DNA of 64,000 bases from JBGSUZ01 sp043770095. Its GTDB lineage: Bacteria > Bacillota > Clostridia > Peptostreptococcales > Acidaminobacteraceae. Under the pieces are notes generated by a model, which did no database searches, was not told where the DNA came from, and saw only the letters and a list, made by a program, of their open reading frames with translations. The stretch is taken from positions 58,668 to 122,667 of the forward strand of contig JAYVIR010000083.1 of the NCBI GenBank assembly GCA_043770095.1. The letters are read 5' to 3'. This document shows, in pieces, positions 24,992 to 34,212 of this stretch. The translations under genes were made by a program, and so were the position numbers. Position 1 is the stretch's first letter. Each line of letters opens with the position of its first letter.

Positions 24992-26116
24992 ATGAAAAAG
25001 ATCATCAGTTTAATTACCATCGTGAGCATTCTATTTTCAATGACCTGCGCCACCACCTTTGCCACTGAAAATAAAGGGGCAGAGCGGTTCAAAGATTTAA
25101 AAACGTCCGATTGGCATTTTCTATATGTAGACAAATTGACAAAGTTAGGGGCTATAGCTGGTATGCCAAATGGGACCTTTGCTCCCAACCAAAGCATTAC
25201 TCGTGCTGAATTTGTCACAATAGTCGTTGGAACCACCATCGGCAAAGAAGCAGCAGGTTCAACGCACTGGGCGGGTAATTACATTAAAAAAGCGGAAGGA
25301 GTAGGCTTGCTGTTTCCGGACGAATTTAAACCAAACACATGGGATACACCTATTCGCAGGGGTGAAATGGCCAAAATCGTTTCAAGGTGCATGGACTATG
25401 TGCTAAAAGAAGAGATTATAAAAGAGACGCAGGGTTTCACAAAGAATATTTCAGATTGGAACAGCATTTGTAACACGTGCAAACCAGATATTGCTCAGGC
25501 TTATGGAAAAGGGATCATTGCTGGAATGCCTGACAAAAGCTTTGATGGAGAGAAGACTGCCACGCGAGCAGAGGCAACGACCATGATCGTTCGCTTGATT
25601 GATAAAACCTACCGCTATACGCTGATCGGAAATGTTCCATTTACACCAGTGGTGGACGTGGCTGCGGATGGCAGAATGAAGCAGGCGAAAGCAAAAGAGT
25701 ATATGGATCAAACCTTGAATTCATTAGAGTTTTATAGGGAAAATCGAAAGTTCTATGTGAGGGGAACCTTTCCAGAATTGCCTGAAGGGTTTGAAAATTG
25801 GTTGGACGTTCTCATTGTTCGTAAGGGAAAGCCTCTAATTGCATATACCAATGGGTTTACAACGGTTAAAAAACAAGTCATTACAAAAACAGGGTCGTTT
25901 ACACAAGAGTTGGTTGGCATGACCTCCACAGCTGAAGTAGAAATGATTGAACTTCTAGTGGGCATCACGGCACCAAAGGCACCTGTGAAGGAAGAGAACT
26001 TTGAAGGGTTTTACAGTATCACAACCAATGAGCCGAATACCATTGCACTTGTCAGTAATAAAACGAGTTCAACACAGTATTTAAAGTATGATGTGTTGAA
26101 ACTCATCAAATGGTGA
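24992..26116 (+). CDS. Secreted SLH-domain surface protein
   Basis: The 374-residue protein has a signal peptide (residues 1 to about 25, ending near TTFATE). Three S-layer homology repeats follow (FKDLKTSDWHFLYVDKL, then GMPNGTFAPNQSITRAEF; a second around HWAGNYIKKAEG; a third with GIIAGMPDKSFDGEKTATRAE). A C-terminal domain of unknown type makes up about 150 residues. SLH repeats bind pyruvylated wall polymers, so the protein anchors to the cell surface. ATG 24992 is preferred over ATG 24986 for ribosome-site spacing. Its place in the Tad operon suggests a pilus-linked or mating-contact role. Confidence 0.88.
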   Translation: MKKIISLITIVSILFSMTCATTFATENKGAERFKDLKTSDWHFLYVDKLTKLGAIAGMPNGTFAPNQSITRAEFVTIVVGTTIGKEAAGSTHWAGNYIKKAEGVGLLFPDEFKPNTWDTPIRRGEMAKIVSRCMDYVLKEEIIKETQGFTKNISDWNSICNTCKPDIAQAYGKGIIAGMPDKSFDGEKTATRAEATTMIVRLIDKTYRYTLIGNVPFTPVVDVAADGRMKQAKAKEYMDQTLNSLEFYRENRKFYVRGTFPELPEGFENWLDVLIVRKGKPLIAYTNGFTTVKKQVITKTGSFTQELVGMTSTAEVEMIELLVGITAPKAPVKEENFEGFYSITTNEPNTIALVSNKTSSTQYLKYDVLKLIKW

Positions 26117-26127
26117 AGGAGCAAAAA

Positions 26128-27903
26128 ATGAATAGAAAACTTTTTAGAGGACGGGTAACCGTCCTTTTTCTTATGGGATTAATTTTAACTGGGAGATCAG
26201 GAAACTACTGTGAAACTCAAGCGTGGGAACCTGTCCTATTTGACCCTGTCACCAAACATGATGGTGTGATTGCCACTGCGGATTCAAATTTTGCCATTGA
26301 GCTTTGGCACTACAGTGGTGGCTACTGGGGAAACGATGATGTTACCGTTAACGATTCACTTGCCTTTGATGATCCAGAAAAGTTAGCAAATGCGGTCAAT
26401 ACAGCGGTAAGCTTTGAAATGCGCATTCCAGCAGCCGTTAAATCGGCAATAGACAAGGGTGAAAAAATAATTGTTGAGTGCCAGGCCAATCAAGATTTAG
26501 ATTATACCAAGTTGTTTAGCCTGAGTAAGCAAACGCCACAGTTTAGCATTAAAAACGACAAACTCTATTTTAAAGCGTACCCAAAATTTAATTTTCTTGC
26601 TGGGGTCACCTATACTAAATTTGTACCGGAATTGAGTAAAAAAATTCCGTTTGTGAACCCAAAGTATGGCTATAACCGCTACTCAATTTGGAATCGAACT
26701 GGCAAAGCACTTGGAGCAGCAAAGAATTATATAAACCCACAAAAGATCAACGAACTTGGACCTGCTGGCACCATACACCCATCACAAATTTCAGGGGTCA
26801 GCGGATACTTAGACAGTGGCTTTAAGGTTAAAGTAAGCGACTTAGACTTGGCTTTAAAAGAACATGATTCAGAAGATATCAGCATCGGTCACGGCACCTT
26901 TGACAACGCGGGTGCAGTAGCGATTCACTTTTGGTATCCACTGAAACTCACCTTTTACCGTGCAGTGGACGTGACAAACGACGTGGCAGTGACCAAGGTT
27001 GAAAAGACCAGTTACCCAAGTTCGCAAGGTGTCAGTGCAGAGGTGACGGTCAAGAATAATGGCGCGACGGACATTACAACGTCTTTGAAACTTAGCATTT
27101 CGGGAATTACCAATCAACTAGAAACACTCACGTTAAAAGCCAATGAAAGCAAGGTAATCAAGTTCAGTTTTCAGACCCCACCCAGTGGCAGCATTACCAT
27201 GACAGCGGATCTGAACACAGAACGCGCTTTTGCAGAAACAACTTATGCCAACAATAGTCGTTCAGCTGTTGCAACGATAGAAGCGCCACCTTCATACTCT
27301 GATACAGGAAGTTGCAACGATACCATCCAGTGGACGGAAACGGCGTCTCATCGGGTTTGGTATCCTTGCGAAACACACGGATCACACTCGTATACCTGCA
27401 CACATGCCTTTACCTATGAAACCCAACTGACTTCTCATTACAGTCTCTCGCCAAGAACCTTAAAAAGCGGCTATGGCTTTGTGATTCAAGTGGATAATGC
27501 CATTACAACGCAGCTAATTTCAAACTCTGGCTGTGGAGAGTGGGGAGACGGCAGGCAGCCAAGCGATAAACCCACGCCACCCACAAAAGGCGAAGTCAGA
27601 ATGAACTACAAAATCAACAACAAACTCGGAACACAGCCTTACACTGTCCAATTACAGCAATCTAGTTACGGCAGCAGAACCTCATCGTTTGAACCCAAAC
27701 CAAGCAATATTTCAGAGATTAGAGCAAAGAAAATATATACCGATGTTTCGCTAAAAGGAACGGCACAGACACCTTACCGGCACTATTTCGATATTTACAT
27801 TTCTGGTGGTGGCGTGAACGGCGTGGAGTTCTGCAAAACCTTTAGAGATTTCCTGACCATTAATGGCAACCTGTATGAAGATGATTTCACAGGGGCAAGG
27901 TGA
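26128..27903 (+). CDS. Secreted CARDB-domain protein
   Basis: The 591-residue protein has a signal peptide near the N terminus. A long unassigned region follows, then a CARDB-type immunoglobulin-like domain (about 285-385, including NNGATDITTSLKLSI and TTYANNSRSA). The C-terminal half is cysteine-containing (GSCNDTIQW, YPCETHGSHSYTC, GCGEWGDG) and could form disulfides or bind metal. ATG 26128 follows AAGGAG. It is set between the SLH gene and the prepilin peptidase, so it is probably an exported adhesin or pilus-associated protein. No wall-anchor motif is seen. Confidence 0.75.
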   Translation: MNRKLFRGRVTVLFLMGLILTGRSGNYCETQAWEPVLFDPVTKHDGVIATADSNFAIELWHYSGGYWGNDDVTVNDSLAFDDPEKLANAVNTAVSFEMRIPAAVKSAIDKGEKIIVECQANQDLDYTKLFSLSKQTPQFSIKNDKLYFKAYPKFNFLAGVTYTKFVPELSKKIPFVNPKYGYNRYSIWNRTGKALGAAKNYINPQKINELGPAGTIHPSQISGVSGYLDSGFKVKVSDLDLALKEHDSEDISIGHGTFDNAGAVAIHFWYPLKLTFYRAVDVTNDVAVTKVEKTSYPSSQGVSAEVTVKNNGATDITTSLKLSISGITNQLETLTLKANESKVIKFSFQTPPSGSITMTADLNTERAFAETTYANNSRSAVATIEAPPSYSDTGSCNDTIQWTETASHRVWYPCETHGSHSYTCTHAFTYETQLTSHYSLSPRTLKSGYGFVIQVDNAITTQLISNSGCGEWGDGRQPSDKPTPPTKGEVRMNYKINNKLGTQPYTVQLQQSSYGSRTSSFEPKPSNISEIRAKKIYTDVSLKGTAQTPYRHYFDIYISGGGVNGVEFCKTFRDFLTINGNLYEDDFTGAR

Positions 27904-27904
27904 T

Positions 27905-28339
27905 ATGAGTTACGGTTTGATCAACTGGATGGGTATTGAAATAGTAGTCTTGTACGCTGCTGTCTGGGACTATAAGCGCCGGATTATTCCTAACAGAGTC
28001 TCTGTCATTTTACTGCTGTTCGGCATGTTAGGCGCTATTTTTATGCCTGCGGATAACCCTGCCTATTGTCAGTTAAGCGATCGACTGATTGGCGCGCTCT
28101 TACCGGCACTCACACTCATAGGAATTTATCAATTTGACAAACGCATTGGCGGAGGTGATTTAAAAATGCTAACGTCTTTAGGATTCAGTTTAGGCATGTA
28201 TGCCCTCGTTCCGATACTGCTGGTCACAACTTTATCCGCCTTTATTTGGTCAAGGAATAAAGAACAAAATAGCGTGCCACTGGCGGTGTTCTTAGCGATG
28301 AGCGTCACAGTGTATTTTATATTAATGAAAATTGTCTGA
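27905..28339 (+). CDS. Prepilin peptidase, TadV/CpaA type
   Basis: The 144-residue polytopic membrane protein has the two aspartate sites of A24 peptidases: the first in YAAVWDYKRRIIPN and the second in GGGDLKML. It lacks the long methylase domain, as expected of the short TadV/CpaA enzymes. It should cleave the Flp pilin and the TadE-like proteins. It begins just after the CARDB gene stop and ends the pilus operon at a hairpin. Confidence 0.88.
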   Translation: MSYGLINWMGIEIVVLYAAVWDYKRRIIPNRVSVILLLFGMLGAIFMPADNPAYCQLSDRLIGALLPALTLIGIYQFDKRIGGGDLKMLTSLGFSLGMYALVPILLVTTLSAFIWSRNKEQNSVPLAVFLAMSVTVYFILMKIV

Positions 28340-28366
28340 GGCAGGGGAAGTTCCCCCTGTCTTTTG
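28339..28366 (+). terminator. Hairpin after the pilus operon
   Basis: CAGGGGAA pairs with TTCCCCCTG with a small bulge, and the hairpin is followed by TTTT. It lies between the prepilin peptidase stop and the ribosome site of the HTH gene and may end or attenuate transcription. Confidence 0.5.
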
Positions 28367-28389
28367 TGTATTTAGGAGGTGAAACCAAT

Positions 28390-28935
28390 ATGAAACAGCA
28401 TACCGCCAGTGAGATTGTCTTCAAAAGTACGCTCAGCACCAGAGCAAGAGTGGTGTTCATGTATCTGTCATACCGCTCCAATAAAGAAAATACCTGCTTT
28501 CCAGCCATTAAGACCATCAGTCGAGAATGTGGCATGGGGGTCAGCACGGTTAAAAGAGCGTTAATGGATTTATGCGATGACGGTTACATAAGAAAAGATT
28601 CAAGGTATAGAGCGGATAATGGGCAAACGTCTAATTTGTATACGTTGGTGAGCGAAGTGGCAGTAGAAGAACAGGAAAAAGAAGAGAGTTTAGACTCCAA
28701 AATGGTAGAGAATGAAATACCACAAGGTCAAGCTGATTCAGAGGGGGTTCATTTTAAGATAAGCCCAATTTATGAACCTGGGAACCAAGAAAAAACGCAG
28801 CCAAACTCCGCTGGAAAACCTAATTTACCAACTGGTGAACCACCCCCTAGTTCAAAAGTTTATAACCGTGAACTTGTAAAAGCTAACTTAGGGATTAAAG
28901 AGATACGGCGGGGAAGAAAATATAAGGGGCTGTAA
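28390..28935 (+). CDS. Helix-turn-helix protein (HTH_36 type), element-associated
   Basis: The 181-residue protein has an N-terminal winged helix-turn-helix. The run ARVVFMYLSYRSNKENTCFPAIKTI, then MGVSTVKRALMDLCDDGYI, is the pattern seen in replication-initiator-type and HTH_36 proteins of Bacillota mobile elements. The second half is low-complexity and acidic, then basic at the end (EIRRGRKYKGL). ATG 28390 follows AGGAGGTG. A regulator of transfer or a replication helper are both possible. It is the last element gene before the strongly AT-rich defence island. Confidence 0.75.
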   Translation: MKQHTASEIVFKSTLSTRARVVFMYLSYRSNKENTCFPAIKTISRECGMGVSTVKRALMDLCDDGYIRKDSRYRADNGQTSNLYTLVSEVAVEEQEKEESLDSKMVENEIPQGQADSEGVHFKISPIYEPGNQEKTQPNSAGKPNLPTGEPPPSSKVYNRELVKANLGIKEIRRGRKYKGL

Positions 28936-29206
28936 TTACGTATTGTGTTGTAATTACCAATTAGTAAGATTAAAATAAGAATATGGTATTTTTTTTGTTT
29001 TATTAATGTATGAGATGATGAAAATCGTGTTAAATTTCATTTTGTAATGAATCTCTTTTTAAATTATGTAAAAACCACATGGAAATTAAGATATGGAAAA
29101 TAAATAAGAACTGTTTTACAATTAAAGGATATTAAGTGAAATAATTTAAATAAAAGAAAAATAATAAATTTCGAAGTGTTTAAATCTAATATATGAGGTG
29201 CTGGTA

Positions 29207-30610
29207 ATGAAAGCAATATTAGTACGACCGAATGTTGGGAATTTTGTTAATTCTTTAAGAGATATGGGATACTCATTTGATATTGCAGTAGCAGATATTA
29301 TTGACAACTCTATCAGTGCTGATGCATGTATAATTAAGATATCAGCTGTCAATAGTCCAGAACTGAATATTGGAATTTTTGATAATGGTTGTGGAATGTC
29401 TGAAGATGAACTTGTTGAAGCTATGCGTTTAGCTACAAAAAATCCAGATTTAGAAAGGTCTAAAAACGATTTAGGAAGATTTGGACTAGGATTAAAAACA
29501 GCTTCTTTTTCCCAGTGCAGAAGTTTAACTGTCATTTCAAAAAAAGAAGAGCATTTATCAATTAAAAAGTGGGATTTGGATTATATAACGGATCACAATG
29601 AGTGGTTACTGTTAACTCCAGAGCTTGATGATTTTTTTGATCACCCTCTATTTGAAGATTTAAATTCATCGGCATCTGGAACTTTAGTAATATGGAATAA
29701 AATAGATCGTTATCGTGAGTGTGATTTTAGCGAAAGTCTTGTTGGTTTAAAAAAGCACTTATCGTTGGTGTTTCATAGATTTTTAGAAGGGATTGGATTG
29801 AAGAGATTAAAAATTTATATTAACGATAATAAAATTGAACCCTTTAATCCATTCAACCCAAATCATGCAGCAACTCAGCAAATTGCTGAAGATATAATTA
29901 AGTATAATGATGCGGAAATAAAGATTCAACCATTTATCTTGCCTCACCACTCAAAATTATCGCAACAAGAATATGACAGATATTCTACAGAAGATGGTTA
30001 TACTGCATCACAAGGATTTTATTTATATAGACAAAACAGATTGTTAATTTATGGTACATGGTGGGGGTTGCATAAGACTATTGATGCACACAAATTAGTT
30101 CGTATTAAAGTGGATATTCCCAATAGCCTCGATTCAAGCTGGGGGATAGATATTAAAAAAGCTACTGCTAGGCCAGAACGAGCATTATCTAAAGACTTGA
30201 GAAGAATAATTGGTCAGGTAACAGAAAAAGGCTCTAGACCATATACTGGAAGAGGTAAAAAAATTGAAGATGCATCTATTAATAGATTTTGGGGATTAAA
30301 AGCTGTCTGTGAATCAATTAGATTCACGATAAATATGGAACATCCACTTCTAGATACAATTAATGAATCAATAGATCAAGAAGTAGCTAAAATTCTAAAT
30401 ATTTATCTTCGTGGACTTGAAGCTTATCTCCCGTTGGACGCAATTCAAGCACATTTAAATAATAATCCTTATAAAATTAATCAAGAAAATGATATTGAGG
30501 ATGATGAGTTAAAAAGGCTTATGAAAATTATTAAAGCGACTACTGTAGATCCAATGTACATTGAACAATTATTGAATTCAGAGCTTTTTAAATCTAGAAA
30601 GGTGGATTAA
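29207..30610 (+). CDS. MORC/MutL-like GHKL ATPase of a defence operon
   Basis: The 467-residue protein has a GHKL ATPase core: N box DIIDNSISA (30-38), DNGCGMSED (59-67) and GRFGLGLKTAS (90-100). A transducer-like domain and a helical C terminus follow. MORC/MutL-like ATPases of this type were described by Iyer, Abhiman and Aravind in predicted restriction systems with Z1 helicases. It is the first gene of a tight operon and uses ATG 29207 with GAGGTG upstream. ATP-driven clamp closure on DNA is the likely mechanism, by analogy. Confidence 0.85.
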   Translation: MKAILVRPNVGNFVNSLRDMGYSFDIAVADIIDNSISADACIIKISAVNSPELNIGIFDNGCGMSEDELVEAMRLATKNPDLERSKNDLGRFGLGLKTASFSQCRSLTVISKKEEHLSIKKWDLDYITDHNEWLLLTPELDDFFDHPLFEDLNSSASGTLVIWNKIDRYRECDFSESLVGLKKHLSLVFHRFLEGIGLKRLKIYINDNKIEPFNPFNPNHAATQQIAEDIIKYNDAEIKIQPFILPHHSKLSQQEYDRYSTEDGYTASQGFYLYRQNRLLIYGTWWGLHKTIDAHKLVRIKVDIPNSLDSSWGIDIKKATARPERALSKDLRRIIGQVTEKGSRPYTGRGKKIEDASINRFWGLKAVCESIRFTINMEHPLLDTINESIDQEVAKILNIYLRGLEAYLPLDAIQAHLNNNPYKINQENDIEDDELKRLMKIIKATTVDPMYIEQLLNSELFKSRKVD

Positions 30611-30614
30611 TATC

Positions 30615-33260
30615 ATGAACTCAAATAGCTATTTAATATTAAAAGACTTTATCTATAAAAAATTAATAAGTGTGGATGGTATTTTGCCAATAGAGAAAAT
30701 TAATTTTGAGATTGAGAATACGCAGTCGTTAATAGTACAATTGGGTTTGAATACATTTGCTCAAATACTTTCAATAGCAAATTTGGAAGAGTTATCAGAA
30801 GAAGACTGGAATAGAATGAAAAGAGAATTAGAAACTCATTTCGATGTGGAGATGGAATCGGGTGTACTGATTCAAGGTGCAGAACAAATGGCCAGGGATA
30901 CAACTTGGTGGACAAGTAATAAAAAACAATTGAATCACGATTATTATTGGTCAAGATATAGGGAATTACTCTTTAATGAATTACCTCCTGAGGTAGTTAA
31001 GGTTGTTGATGAAGACACAGATGTTGTTATGAATAATATCGATGATCCTGAAATAGCTGATTTTTCAAGGTATGGGATGGTTGTTGGGCATGTTCAATCA
31101 GGCAAAACTAGTAATTATGCAGCATTAGTATGTAAAGCTGCTGATGCGGGGTACAAATTTATAGTAATAATTACAGGTGGAAAGAATAATTTAAGAAATC
31201 AGACTCAAGAAAGGATAAATGAGGCATTTGTTGGTGTGAGTAACAGTATGCCAGTTGGAGTGGGTAAATTTGGTAATTTATCAAATTCTCAATTACCTGT
31301 AAGTTTGACAACCACGCAACGTGATTTTGATAAAAAAGACGCAAATAAGCATTCTAAAGTAATTAATTTTGACAATATAAGTACTCCAATTGTGATGGTA
31401 ATTAAAAAAATCTCTCCAACTTTAACTAATGTTAATAAATGGATAGCAGCCCAATCAAAGAATGGTATATCAAAACATGCGATGCTGGTTATTGATGATG
31501 AATCAGATTATGCATCAATAAACACCGGTGAAGAAGATGATCCGGCAGTCATAAACAGCAAAATAAGAGAAATGTTAGGGTATTTTAGCAAAAGCGCTTA
31601 CATTGCTTATACAGCAACTCCTTTTGCCAATATTTTTATTGATCATGAAGCAAAAAATGAAAAGCTGGGAGATGATTTATTTCCAAAGGATTTTATTTAT
31701 GCATTAGATGCACCAAGTAATTACTTTGGAGCAGAAAAGATTTTTTTAGATGATGATGAAAAGTTCCTTGTGAATATTGATGATCATTTAGAAGTTTTAG
31801 ATCCAAAACATAAAAAGGATGATGGTGTTGAGTATTTACCGGATAGTATGGAAGAAGCAATAATACATTTTGTTATAAATGTAGCAATTAGAAATTTAAG
31901 AGGTCAAAGAAATAAACACAACAGCATGTTAATACATATTTCCAGATATAGAAATATACATAGAGATTTGGCTCTGTGTGTTGAAAAATATCTAACTAAA
32001 CTGAAGTATGATTTTATTAGTTATGCCGCTCTGAAAAATGGAGAAAATTTTGCTGATGTTATTATGCGTGCACATGAGATTTTTAGCAATAGATTATATA
32101 TTACAGATTTATCGTGGTTAGATATTCAAAAAGAAATGTGTAAAGCTATTGAGAGCGTAGTTATCAGGGAAGTACACTCAAAAAGCAAGGTACATCTTGA
32201 ATACAGAAAAGACACTCCTACTAATGTGATAGTAATTGGTGGAGAAAGCTTATCTAGGGGATTCACGCTTGAAGGACTAAGTATTAGCTACTTTATTAGA
32301 TCTACCGTTTACTATGACACTTTAATGCAAATGGGTAGATGGTTTGGCTACCGTATTGGATATGAAGACTTATGCAAGGTGTATATGCCTGCTGAAACTG
32401 TGAAAAGCTATCAAGACATTATGAAGGCAACAAATGAATTGTTTAATGACTTCAGAGTAATGGCAGAAGAAAAAAGAACGCCTTTTGATTTTGGTTTATC
32501 GGTGAAACAATATCCAGATTCAGCACTTCAAGTTACTGCAAGGAATAAGCAAAAAAATGTCACTGACTTCTATCTTGATATGCGATTAGATGGGAGAATT
32601 AAGGAAAGTAGTTTTATTCCAATTGGTGAGAATTCTTTAAGTCACAATCTAAATGTTATCAAAAATACCGTAAGTGTATTAGAGGAGCGTGTCTCTAGAA
32701 AAAAAATTAATAATAATTATTTATGGGAAGATGTTGATAAAGAACTCGTTAACAAATTTATTAACGAGTTTCATATATTTAAAAGAGATGCGTTGGGGAT
32801 TGCCTCTCAAATGCCTATTGCATTTGTTAAGGAATTTATTAAAGACAGAAATACAAATTGGGACATTGCTCTTTATAGCGGTGAGTTAGATGAACAAATG
32901 AACTTTGGTGATATTTCAATTAATATCGCTAAACGGAAAATTCAGTTGAAAGATGATCATTATGAAATTGGCAACAGATCAATTGCATCCGGATCATCAG
33001 AGGCAATAGCACTACCAGAAGATTTAAGAAATTTACTAGGTAGTAATCGATCTGCAATTAGGCGTCATATGAAGCGACCATTGCTAATGCTACATGTGTT
33101 TAATTCTGTTGATTTTCCAAATGTCAATTTTGTAGCATTTGGTGTGAGTTTTCCAGGGGACTCAAATCTATCTTTTGAACCAACAAAATTAAAAATAAAT
33201 ACTGTGTATTATAAAAATTTAATTGAAGAAATCGAACTTGGTGGAGGCGCTGATGACTAA
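30615..33260 (+). CDS. Z1-domain superfamily II helicase-like ATPase
   Basis: The 881-residue protein carries Walker A GHVQSGKT (158-165), a DExx-type Walker B VIDDESD (293-298) and a motif III-like AYTATPFANIFI. A conserved LMQMGRWFGYR lies in the second half. These match the Z1 family of helicase-like proteins found in restriction-modification islands. It starts four bases after the MORC-like gene and overlaps the next gene by eight bases. It probably translocates on DNA and drives the nuclease subunit. Confidence 0.88.
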   Translation: MNSNSYLILKDFIYKKLISVDGILPIEKINFEIENTQSLIVQLGLNTFAQILSIANLEELSEEDWNRMKRELETHFDVEMESGVLIQGAEQMARDTTWWTSNKKQLNHDYYWSRYRELLFNELPPEVVKVVDEDTDVVMNNIDDPEIADFSRYGMVVGHVQSGKTSNYAALVCKAADAGYKFIVIITGGKNNLRNQTQERINEAFVGVSNSMPVGVGKFGNLSNSQLPVSLTTTQRDFDKKDANKHSKVINFDNISTPIVMVIKKISPTLTNVNKWIAAQSKNGISKHAMLVIDDESDYASINTGEEDDPAVINSKIREMLGYFSKSAYIAYTATPFANIFIDHEAKNEKLGDDLFPKDFIYALDAPSNYFGAEKIFLDDDEKFLVNIDDHLEVLDPKHKKDDGVEYLPDSMEEAIIHFVINVAIRNLRGQRNKHNSMLIHISRYRNIHRDLALCVEKYLTKLKYDFISYAALKNGENFADVIMRAHEIFSNRLYITDLSWLDIQKEMCKAIESVVIREVHSKSKVHLEYRKDTPTNVIVIGGESLSRGFTLEGLSISYFIRSTVYYDTLMQMGRWFGYRIGYEDLCKVYMPAETVKSYQDIMKATNELFNDFRVMAEEKRTPFDFGLSVKQYPDSALQVTARNKQKNVTDFYLDMRLDGRIKESSFIPIGENSLSHNLNVIKNTVSVLEERVSRKKINNNYLWEDVDKELVNKFINEFHIFKRDALGIASQMPIAFVKEFIKDRNTNWDIALYSGELDEQMNFGDISINIAKRKIQLKDDHYEIGNRSIASGSSEAIALPEDLRNLLGSNRSAIRRHMKRPLLMLHVFNSVDFPNVNFVAFGVSFPGDSNLSFEPTKLKINTVYYKNLIEEIELGGGADD

Positions 33261-34197
33261 CAATATCAATCCTTGGAGTGATATAAAACCATTATCAAAA
33301 CGACGGATTGATTCTGCTAATAAGCATGATATCTACTGGTTTGTGAATCACGATGGTAAAATGGGGTTTTTAATAGAGTTTAATTGTGTGTTCAATTTTG
33401 ATAATGCAATAAATCTTAAAGGCATTCTAGTTACAAAAAGAAAAACTGAACAGAATGTTGGACAATATATTCTCATTCTGCATAACATTGTCGAGTGGCA
33501 ATTATTTGAAGTGTTGTGTCGTGATTTAGTAGCTACATCAAAACAATATAGCTCAGAAGATGAAATGATTATAAAAATAGAATTGAGAATGAAAAAATGG
33601 CAAAAAATGTTGCAAATGAATGTTGATTTGGGCCTTTCAAAGGAAAGGCAAATGGGTTTATTTACAGAACTGAGTTTTCTTCATGATAAAATTGCTAAAA
33701 AAGTAAGTATTAAGAATGCTATAGAATCTTGGACGGGTGCTGATTACGATAAACAGGATTTCGTTATAAATGAAACAGCCATAGAGATTAAGTCTCATTT
33801 AGCAACAAAAGGAAATCAAATCAGTATTTCATCGATAGATCAGCTTTGTAAAAGAACAGAGTTTCTTTATTTAGCAGTATACTCTTTGAATATTTCGAAT
33901 AGTGGATTGTCCTGCGAAGATATAGTAACTAAAATTAGAACTTTGATGAACTCTGAAACATTTGAGAGCATACAGTTATTTGAGGACAAGTTGATTAAGT
34001 ATGGTTATTTTCCGAGTCCCGCACAATGTGACTATTTGAAATTTGAAAAAGTTCAGGAGTGTGCATATCTTGTTAAAGAGGATTTTCCTAAAATTGTTCC
34101 GAAAGATATATCACCAATAATAAGACAAGTTCAGTATACAGTTGATTTAGATTATTGTACGAGGTTTTTACTCAATTTTGATGACATTAAAATTTGA
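33253..34197 (+). CDS. PD-(D/E)XK motif protein (DUF4420-like nuclease)
   Basis: The 314-residue protein shows a PD-(D/E)XK arrangement: Glu139 in GLFTELSFL, Asp169 in KQDFVINE and ExK at Glu178-Lys180 in AIEIKSH. The start is ATG 33253, which overlaps the Z1 stop and has TGGAGG upstream. A TTG at 33223 is less likely. The family is a constant partner of Z1 and AIPR proteins. It is the likely DNA-cutting subunit of this operon. Confidence 0.85.
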   Translation: MTNNINPWSDIKPLSKRRIDSANKHDIYWFVNHDGKMGFLIEFNCVFNFDNAINLKGILVTKRKTEQNVGQYILILHNIVEWQLFEVLCRDLVATSKQYSSEDEMIIKIELRMKKWQKMLQMNVDLGLSKERQMGLFTELSFLHDKIAKKVSIKNAIESWTGADYDKQDFVINETAIEIKSHLATKGNQISISSIDQLCKRTEFLYLAVYSLNISNSGLSCEDIVTKIRTLMNSETFESIQLFEDKLIKYGYFPSPAQCDYLKFEKVQECAYLVKEDFPKIVPKDISPIIRQVQYTVDLDYCTRFLLNFDDIKI

Positions 34198-34212
34198 TAT
34201 ATGAGGTGAAAA

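Noticed and set aside
24853..25245. 130-codon minus-strand open frame across the SLH gene start
   Set aside because: It is antisense to a signal peptide and SLH repeat, and its sequence has no protein-like pattern.
29146..29535. 129-codon minus-strand open frame opposite the MORC-like gene
   Set aside because: The plus strand carries the GHKL motifs; the minus frame is a shadow.
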